From assembly GCF_025263265.1 (NCBI RefSeq), contig NZ_CP079869.1, positions 5,270,001 through 5,334,000 of the forward strand: a DNA stretch of 64,000 nucleotides, given 5' to 3'. Below are positions 58,410 through 64,000 of this stretch, in pieces (the first letter of the stretch is position 1; every line of letters starts with the position of its first letter). The translations under genes and the position numbers were made by a program. The notes beneath the pieces were generated by a model that saw only the letters and a list, made by a program, of their open reading frames with translations, ran no database searches and was not told the origin of the DNA. The DNA comes from Mycobacterium sp. SMC-4 (GTDB lineage Bacteria > Actinomycetota > Actinomycetes > Mycobacteriales > Mycobacteriaceae).

Positions 58410-58421
58410 ATGGCCCGATGA
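58410..58421 (+). CDS. Putative leaderless 3-codon upstream ORF
   Basis: ATG-GCC-CGA-TGA. Its stop overlaps the ATG of the alcohol dehydrogenase gene (ATGA), so translation could restart there. No ribosome site for the dehydrogenase is seen, which would fit. So short that chance is possible. Confidence 0.3.
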   Translation: MAR

Positions 58422-59578
58422 AAGCGGTCAGCTGTTCCCATGGCGTCCTGGAGGTCGTCGACCTGCCCGATCCTCGCCCGGCCGACGGCCAGCTCGTCCT
58501 CGATGTGCTGCGCTGCGGCATCTGCGGATCCGATCTGCACGCCAAGGATCACGCCGACGAACTCACCGAGGTGATGGCCGAAGGCGGCTACCACGACTTC
58601 ATGCGCAGTGACACCCCGACGGTGCTGGGTCACGAGTTCTGCGGTGTGGTGCGCGAACGCGGCCGCAAGGTCGGCAAGGAGTTGGCCGAGGGCACCACCG
58701 TGGTGGCTTTCCCGCTCCGGCGGGCTGATGGCGGGGTGCATCTGATCGGCCTGTCCCCGCTGACCCCGGGCGCCTACGCCGAGCAGGTGGTGACCGAGGC
58801 CGCGCTGACGTTCGCGGTGCCCAACGGGCTGGACCCCGCGACCGCCGCCCTCACCGAACCGATGTCGGTGGCATTGCACGCGGTCCGGCGCAGCGAGATC
58901 ACCGCCAAGGATGTCGCGATTGTGATCGGTTGCGGGCCGGTCGGTCTGGCCATCATCTGTCACCTCAAGGCGCGCGGTGTGCGCACCATTGTGGCCAGCG
59001 ATTTCTCCCCGGCGCGCCGCGACCTGGCCACCCGGTGCGGTGCCCATGTCGTCGTCGACCCGTCGGTCGACTCGCCCTACGAAGCCATCCCGCCCGACCA
59101 ACGCGGTCTGACCGAGCTACCGGAGCTGATGAAGCTCGGCGTGGGTTCGATGGAGAAGTTGCGCAAGATCCCCGGCTGGGCACACGTGTACCGGCTGGCC
59201 GACCGGCTCGGCGGGACGGCGCCCAAGCGGCCGGTGATCTACGAATGCGTCGGGGTGCCGGGAATGATCGACAGCGTCATCGCAGGGGCCCCGCTGGCGT
59301 CGCGGATCATCGTGGTCGGGGTATGCATGGGCGAGGACAAGGTGCGCCCGGCGATGGCGATCGGCAAGGAGGTCGAGCTGCGCTTCGTGTTCGGGCAGAC
59401 CCCGCTGGAGTATCGCGATGCGCTGCACCTGCTGGCCGAGGGCAAGGTCGACGCGTCACCGCTGGTGAGCGCGACGGTGGGGTTGGGCGGTGTCGGTGCG
59501 GCGTTCGAGGCGCTGCGCGACCCCGAGACCCACGCCAAGATCCTCATCGACCCGGCCAGCGCGGTGACGTCACCGTAG
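58418..59578 (+). CDS. Zinc-type alcohol dehydrogenase, atypical
   Basis: 386 residues, medium-chain dehydrogenase/reductase. Catalytic zinc ligands Cys33 (or Cys36) and His41 region (LRCGICGSDLHAKD), with GHEFCGVV. Rossmann motif VIGCGPVGLAIICHL (about 168-182). The four-Cys structural zinc lobe of classic ADHs is missing, and an insert SPYEAIPPDQRGLTELPEL sits between the two parts. Oxidises an alcohol with NAD(P). No ribosome site, and the start overlaps a possible micro-ORF. Convergent with hrpA: adjacent stops. Confidence 0.87.
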   Translation: MKAVSCSHGVLEVVDLPDPRPADGQLVLDVLRCGICGSDLHAKDHADELTEVMAEGGYHDFMRSDTPTVLGHEFCGVVRERGRKVGKELAEGTTVVAFPLRRADGGVHLIGLSPLTPGAYAEQVVTEAALTFAVPNGLDPATAALTEPMSVALHAVRRSEITAKDVAIVIGCGPVGLAIICHLKARGVRTIVASDFSPARRDLATRCGAHVVVDPSVDSPYEAIPPDQRGLTELPELMKLGVGSMEKLRKIPGWAHVYRLADRLGGTAPKRPVIYECVGVPGMIDSVIAGAPLASRIIVVGVCMGEDKVRPAMAIGKEVELRFVFGQTPLEYRDALHLLAEGKVDASPLVSATVGLGGVGAAFEALRDPETHAKILIDPASAVTSP

Positions 59579-62500
59579 TCAGCCGTGCACGGCGTCGATG
59601 GCCCGGTAGATGCGCTGTTCGCTGACCGGCCGGGCGGTGCCGAGTTGCTGCGCCCACAGGCTGACCCGGAACTCCTCGATCAACCAGGCGATGTCACGAA
59701 CGTCGGCAGCAGCGGCCCGCGCCGGCGACAGCGCCGCCAGCAGATCGTCGTAGGCCTGCTGCACAGCGGCCACCCGCGCCATCCGCTCCCGGTCGGCGGC
59801 CGGAGCCTGAGCCAGTCGGGCCAGCCGGCGCCCGGCCGCAGCCAGGTAACGGGCCAGATCACCCAGCCGGGCGGCTCCGGCTGCGGCCACGAACCCCTCC
59901 GGCAGCAGTCGGGCCAGCTGGGCCCGGACGTCAGCGACCGCCTCGGCCAGCAGCGGTGTCTGCGGCTGGGTCAGCGCCAGCTCGACATCGTGCCAATTCT
60001 GTACCACCCGCTGCGTGCGGCGTAGCACGTCGCGCGTCGTCGGCTGCAGCTGCTCTGTCAATCGCGCAGCGGCGACGTCGAATTCGACTCTGGTCCACAC
60101 CGGCTTGGGAACCAGGAACTCGACGGCGGCATCCGCACAATCCTCGAGCAGCGCAGACAGTGAGCCGTCGGGATTACTCCCCAATGCCAGTCGGGTGTGG
60201 TTATCCAGGCTGCGCTCAACGGCTTTGGCGATGGCGGGACCCGCCAGCCGCAACAGCCGCCGACTGCCGGGGCCCATCCGGGCTTCCTGCTCGGCCGGGG
60301 TCGCGAACACCTCGACGTCGACGGTCCGGCCGGCGTCGACGAATGTGGGATATCCGCGTACCGGGTTTCCGGACGCCCCGGGCCGTTCCACCACTCGGGG
60401 CAGTTCGTCGAGTTCCTCGGGCCATGCCCGCAACCCGCGGCGGGCCAGGTCGCCGGCGACGGTGGTCGCAACCGCCTGGCGGGCGGGACCGGCCAGCTGC
60501 TCCTGCAGTTGGTGCAGGTCCTTGCCGCGCGACACCACCGTCCCGTCCGGCGCTTCCACGGCAAACGTCACCCGCAGGTGTGCGGGCACCTTGGTCAGGT
60601 CGAACGCGTCGATCGGGACGAGAATCCCACTGCGCCGCTTCAGTTCCCGTTGCACCGCATCCAGTAGCGGGCCACTGTCGGGCGAGATCGCGGTCAGCAG
60701 GGCGCGGGCGGTGTCGGGTGCGGGTACGAAGTTGCGGCGCAGGTCCTTGGGCAGCGACTTGATCAACGCCACCAACAGTTCTTCGCGGAGCGCCGGCACC
60801 TGCCAGGCGAACTGGTCACCGCCGAGGCGTGCCAGCACGTCGACCGGTACGTGCACGGTGACGCCGTCGTCGGCTGCGCCGGGATCGAAGCGGTAGGACA
60901 ACGGCAGCGACAGATCGCCGGCCCGCCAGGCATCGGGCTGTTCGGCATCGGATTCGCCACGCAGCAGGTCCCCGCGGGTCAGGGTGAGCAGGTCGGGGGT
61001 ACGGTGTCGGGCTTTGCGCCACCATCCGTCGAAGTGCCGTCCCGAGACCACCTCTGCCGGAATTCGGGCGTCGTAGAACGCATAGATCTCGTCGTCGGAG
61101 ACCAGCAGGTCCCGGCGACGTGCCCGCTCCTCGAGTTCGGCCAGATCGGCACGCAGCCGGGCATTGTCGGCGAAGAAGTGGTGTCTGGTGTGCCAGTCCT
61201 GGTCGACCAACGCATGACGGATGAACAGCTCACGCGAGACCACCGGGTCGACATCGGCGTAGCCGACCCGACGCCGCGCGGCCAACGTCAGGCCGTAGAG
61301 GGTGACCCGCTCGTAGGCCATCACCGCGGCGCGCTCGGGATCCCAGTGCGGTTCACTGTGGCTGCGCGAAACCAGATGTCCGGCCAGCCGTTCCACCAGC
61401 TGGGGCTCGACCCGGGCCGCGGTGCGCCCGTAGAGTCGGCTGGTCTCGACCAGGTCGGCGACCACCACCCACCGTGGTGGGCGCTTGGCCAGCGCCGACC
61501 CGGGTGCCAGCAGAAACTTCGCATTGCGGGCGCCCTGATAGACCCGGCCGTCGCCCTCACGCATCCCGACATGGGACAGCAGCCCCGTGGTCAGCGCCGA
61601 ATGCACCCGGGCGTCATCGGCCGGCTCGTCGCCTTCGGAGATGCCCAGATCCCGGCAGATCGAACGCAACTGACCGACCAGGTCCTGCCATTCCCGGATC
61701 CGCAGGTAGTGCAGGAACTCCTCGCGGCACATCCGTCGAAACGAGTTGCCGGACCGTTCTTTTCGCTGCTCGGTGAGATAGCGCCAGAGATTCAGGTAGG
61801 ACACGAAGTCCGAGTGCGGGTCGAGGAACCGCGCGTGTTTGGCGCGGGCGGCTTCCTCCCGGTCGGCGGGGCGTTCCCGGGGGTCCGGGATCGACAGCGC
61901 GGCGGTCAGCACCAGCATCTCGCGCACGCAACCCTCGACGTCGGCCGCCAGCAGCATTCGACCCAGTCGCGGGTCGACCGGGATCTGGGCAAGACGGCGC
62001 CCCACATCGGTGAGCACGCCGACAGTGTCGAAAGCCCCCAGTTCCTGTAGCAGCACCACTCCGTCACGGACGCTGCGCGCCTCCGGCGGATCGAGGAACC
62101 CGAATCGTTCGATGTCACCGAATCCGAGCGCGGCCATCTGCAGGATCACCGCGGCAAGGTTGGTGCGCAGGATCTCCGGATCGGTGTAGCGCGGCCGCGC
62201 CGCGAAGTCCTGCTCGGAGTACAACCGGATACACACCCCCGGCGCGGTGCGGCCGGCCCGACCGGCGCGCTGGGCCGCCGAAGCCTGCGAGATCGGCTCG
62301 ATGGGCAGCCGCTGCACCTTAGTCCGGCGGCTGTAACGGGAGATACGCGCGGTGCCGGGGTCGACGACGTAGCGGATACCGGGCACGGTCAGCGACGTCT
62401 CGGCGACATTGGTCGCCAGCACCACACGCCGGTTCTGGTGCGGGGCAAACACTTTCTGTTGCTCGGCGGTCGGCAATCGGGCATAGAGCGGCAGCACCTC

Positions 62501-63484
62501 GGTGGGGGGCCGGGCATCGGCCAGCGCAGCACGCAGCGCTTCGGCGGTGTCGCGGATCTCGCGTTCGCCGGACAGGAACACCAGGACGTCGCCGTCAGGC
62601 TCGGCCTCCAGCTCGCGCACCGCGTCGACGATCGCGTCGGTCTGGTCGCGCAGTTCGCTGCGCACCACGTCGTGGTCCGGATCGTCGGGATCGTCGTCAT
62701 CCTCGGCGTCGAGAACGACTTCCAATGGGCGGTACCGGATTTCGACCGGGTAGGTGCGTCCCGACACCGAAACTATCGGCGCGGGCACACCTTCGTGCGC
62801 GAAGTGCGCCGCGAAGCGCTCCGGCTCGATGGTCGCCGAGGTGATGATGACCTTCAGGTCCGGCCGGCGCGGCAAGAGTTCCCGCACATAGCCGAGCAGG
62901 AAATCGATGTTGAGGCTGCGTTCGTGGGCCTCGTCGATGATCAGCGTGTCGTAGCGCAGCAGCCGGCGGTCGCGCTGGATGTCGGCCAACAGGATGCCGT
63001 CGGTCATCAACTTGACCAGCGTGCGCTCGGAGGCCTGGTCGGTGAAACGGACGGTGTAGCCGACCGCTTCACCGAGCGGGGTCCCGAGTTCGTCGGCGAT
63101 GCGCTGCGCGACGGTGCGTGCGGCCAGCCGCCGCGGCTGGGTGTGACCGATCGTGCCGCGGATGCCGCGGCCGAGTTCGAGGCAGATCTTGGGCAGCTGC
63201 GTGGTCTTTCCCGAGCCGGTCTCGCCGGCGACGATCACCACCTGGTGGGCCGAGATGGCTGCGGAGATCTCGTCGCGATGCTCGCTGACCGGCAGGTCCG
63301 GGTAACTGATGGCCGGCAGCGCGGCGGTCCGCGTCGCGACCAGCGCTTCAGCCGAGGCGAACTGGCGCTGCAGCCGCTCGAGTTGTTCGGCGGTGGGCGA
63401 CCGCAGTTGACGCAGCCGGCGGCCCAGCCGCGCGGCGTCGCGGAGGGTCAGCCCGTCGAGGCGCGCACGCAGCGACTCAGACAC
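59579..63484 (-). CDS. hrpA: ATP-dependent RNA helicase HrpA
   Basis: 1301 residues. DEAH-box helicase that unwinds RNA; in E. coli it acts on stalled ribosomes. Walker A GETGSGKTTQLPK at about 87-99, DEAH at 184-187 (IIDEAHERSLN), SAT in ITSATIEPERF, and motif VI AQRAGRAGR. Then HA2, OB-fold and the long HrpA C-terminal domain (from about 650), which ends in SLWAQQLGTARPVSEQRIYRAID. Start: GTG at 63484, since TATCGT ends 7 bases before it (leaderless); GTG 63493 is three codons longer and would overlap the promoter. Length matches the family (about 1300). Confidence 0.94.
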   Translation of the reverse strand: MSESLRARLDGLTLRDAARLGRRLRQLRSPTAEQLERLQRQFASAEALVATRTAALPAISYPDLPVSEHRDEISAAISAHQVVIVAGETGSGKTTQLPKICLELGRGIRGTIGHTQPRRLAARTVAQRIADELGTPLGEAVGYTVRFTDQASERTLVKLMTDGILLADIQRDRRLLRYDTLIIDEAHERSLNIDFLLGYVRELLPRRPDLKVIITSATIEPERFAAHFAHEGVPAPIVSVSGRTYPVEIRYRPLEVVLDAEDDDDPDDPDHDVVRSELRDQTDAIVDAVRELEAEPDGDVLVFLSGEREIRDTAEALRAALADARPPTEVLPLYARLPTAEQQKVFAPHQNRRVVLATNVAETSLTVPGIRYVVDPGTARISRYSRRTKVQRLPIEPISQASAAQRAGRAGRTAPGVCIRLYSEQDFAARPRYTDPEILRTNLAAVILQMAALGFGDIERFGFLDPPEARSVRDGVVLLQELGAFDTVGVLTDVGRRLAQIPVDPRLGRMLLAADVEGCVREMLVLTAALSIPDPRERPADREEAARAKHARFLDPHSDFVSYLNLWRYLTEQRKERSGNSFRRMCREEFLHYLRIREWQDLVGQLRSICRDLGISEGDEPADDARVHSALTTGLLSHVGMREGDGRVYQGARNAKFLLAPGSALAKRPPRWVVVADLVETSRLYGRTAARVEPQLVERLAGHLVSRSHSEPHWDPERAAVMAYERVTLYGLTLAARRRVGYADVDPVVSRELFIRHALVDQDWHTRHHFFADNARLRADLAELEERARRRDLLVSDDEIYAFYDARIPAEVVSGRHFDGWWRKARHRTPDLLTLTRGDLLRGESDAEQPDAWRAGDLSLPLSYRFDPGAADDGVTVHVPVDVLARLGGDQFAWQVPALREELLVALIKSLPKDLRRNFVPAPDTARALLTAISPDSGPLLDAVQRELKRRSGILVPIDAFDLTKVPAHLRVTFAVEAPDGTVVSRGKDLHQLQEQLAGPARQAVATTVAGDLARRGLRAWPEELDELPRVVERPGASGNPVRGYPTFVDAGRTVDVEVFATPAEQEARMGPGSRRLLRLAGPAIAKAVERSLDNHTRLALGSNPDGSLSALLEDCADAAVEFLVPKPVWTRVEFDVAAARLTEQLQPTTRDVLRRTQRVVQNWHDVELALTQPQTPLLAEAVADVRAQLARLLPEGFVAAAGAARLGDLARYLAAAGRRLARLAQAPAADRERMARVAAVQQAYDDLLAALSPARAAAADVRDIAWLIEEFRVSLWAQQLGTARPVSEQRIYRAIDAVHG

Positions 63485-63491
63485 TTCGGCC

Positions 63492-63497
63492 ACGATA
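63492..63497 (-). promoter_or_regulatory. -10 box for leaderless hrpA mRNA
   Basis: TATCGT on the leftward strand followed by 7 bases and the GTG at 63484; this argues for the shorter HrpA start. Confidence 0.45.
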
Positions 63498-63508
63498 GGC
63501 GCGGTTGC

Positions 63509-63898
63509 TCAGTCCGCGCCGAAGGTCGTGAGGCAGAACGGATGGCCGGCCGGGTCGATCATCACCCGCCACATCTGAGGGTGCGGCTGCTGGGCTGCGC
63601 GCCGAGCGCCAAGCGCTTCGGCGCGCGCGACGGCATGGTCGAGGTCGTCAACCGAGACGTCGAGGTGCATCTGTTGCAGCTGACCGGGTTCGGGCCACGT
63701 CGGCGCGACGTAATGATCGACGCGCAGCATGGCCAGCGTTTGACTGCCGTCGCTGATCGCCACGACGCTGCCGTCGGGCCGTTCGACGATGCGCCGCATC
63801 CCGAGCAGCTGCTCGTAGAAGTCGGCGAGTGCGCGCGGGTCGGGGCAGTCGATCGAGGTCGCACCCAACCGCCCGATCGGTACCTGGTCCTGTGTCAT
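63509..63898 (-). CDS. VOC-family protein
   Basis: 129 residues, ATG with GAGGTGA upstream. Glyoxalase-like fold: GATSIDCPDPRALADFYEQLLGM, then LQQMHLDVSVDDLDHAVARAEALGA and MWRVMIDPAGHPFCLTTF. The His in QMHLDV and His in GHPFCL fit a metal-binding or decayed site. The family includes resistance proteins and dioxygenases; the function is unknown. It is upstream of hrpA, but hrpA seems to have its own promoter. Confidence 0.82.
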   Translation of the reverse strand: MTQDQVPIGRLGATSIDCPDPRALADFYEQLLGMRRIVERPDGSVVAISDGSQTLAMLRVDHYVAPTWPEPGQLQQMHLDVSVDDLDHAVARAEALGARRAAQQPHPQMWRVMIDPAGHPFCLTTFGAD

Positions 63899-63914
63899 GA
63901 CGTCACCTCGGTCG

Positions 63915-64000
63915 TCACACCCGGTCCGGTGACCAGAACGCGAGCATCTCGGCGAATGTCTCGAACGCTGCGGTATTGACGCCGTAGGTGGCCTCGAAGT
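63915..64000 (-). CDS. 3' end of a further gene (unknown)
   Basis: The last 28 codons of a leftward frame (TYGVNTAAFETFAEMLAFW then SPDRV and stop) enter the window. They use GC-rich third positions like the neighbours, which supports coding. Too short to name. Only 16 bases separate its stop from the VOC gene start, so an operon is likely. Confidence 0.5.
   Translation of the reverse strand, partial: FEATYGVNTAAFETFAEMLAFWSPDRV

Noticed and set aside
62438..63979. 513-codon rightward frame
   Set aside because: Antisense of hrpA and the VOC gene.

Overview
The window is high-GC actinobacterial DNA and looks like a fast-growing Mycobacterium (Mycolicibacterium type). Evidence for this: a cyp138-type P450 beside msrA, the treS-mak pair, a Dps1-type ferritin, a mycobacterial heme-binding (MHB) protein, several PPOX/F420-type flavin proteins, dense operons with ATGA or GTGA overlaps, and many apparently leaderless starts (TAnnnT box 6-7 bases before an ATG or GTG). 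From memory of M. tuberculosis, several genes keep the order of the Rv0110-Rv0140 region read backwards: DUF427 (Rv0140), SnoaL-like and epimerase genes (Rv0138, Rv0139), msrA (Rv0137c), cyp138 (Rv0136), TetR (Rv0135c), mak/treS (Rv0127/Rv0126), a PPOX protein (Rv0121c) and rhomboid (Rv0110). The left edge carries the 5' part of gltB. No tRNA, rRNA, CRISPR array, prophage or insertion sequence was seen.

Layout. 1-7.4 kb: gltB, a 650-base AT-rich gene-poor stretch, a double-hotdog thioesterase, dps, an AlkA-like glycosylase, DUF427, an SRPBCC protein and a PuuB/DadA-like oxidase. 7.4-13.6 kb: an accessory block of lower GC with a LysR regulator, a RibB-like protein that has lost the RibB active-site residues, a sodium:solute symporter, a small membrane protein, a DszA/NtaA-type flavin monooxygenase and a TDT-family transporter. 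13.6-19.1 kb: SnoaL-like/epimerase/methyltransferase operon, msrA, a 26-bp tandem repeat, cyp138 and its divergent TetR. 19.1-23.6 kb: a second TetR gene, a methyltransferase, and a glycosyltransferase/methyltransferase/toroid-protein operon; TetR and the operon have promoters of the same geometry with the same palindrome at +1. 23.6-31 kb: PPOX protein, MFS permease, acyl-CoA dehydrogenase, and an operon of two large membrane proteins, a 54-aa membrane peptide and a cupredoxin-like lipoprotein.

31-38 kb: PAS-ANTAR regulator coupled to nicotinamidase, then glgX facing treS-mak. Between glgX and mak lies a sequence able to fold into a long closed stem with three internal hairpins, starting at a predicted transcription start; I regard it as a possible undescribed structured RNA. 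38-47.8 kb: exported low-complexity protein, HugZ-like protein, PyrE-like enzyme, a four-gene ABC importer operon, a second PPOX protein, DMT and MHS/MFS transporters. 47.8-55.5 kb: GH65 phosphorylase plus beta-phosphoglucomutase-like HAD, rhomboid protease, VOC proteins, heme-binding exported protein and a serine beta-lactamase-like hydrolase. 55.5-64 kb: NAD(P)/FAD oxidoreductase with a DUF1295 membrane protein, glutaminyl cyclase, a zinc-type alcohol dehydrogenase, HrpA RNA helicase, a VOC protein and the 3' end of one more gene.

Metabolically the region centres on alpha-glucan and trehalose turnover (GlgX, TreS, Mak, GH65, HAD), lipid and small-molecule oxidation, and envelope or export functions. 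The two most unusual items are the degenerate RibB-like protein inside the flavin monooxygenase/transporter block and the putative structured RNA between glgX and mak.
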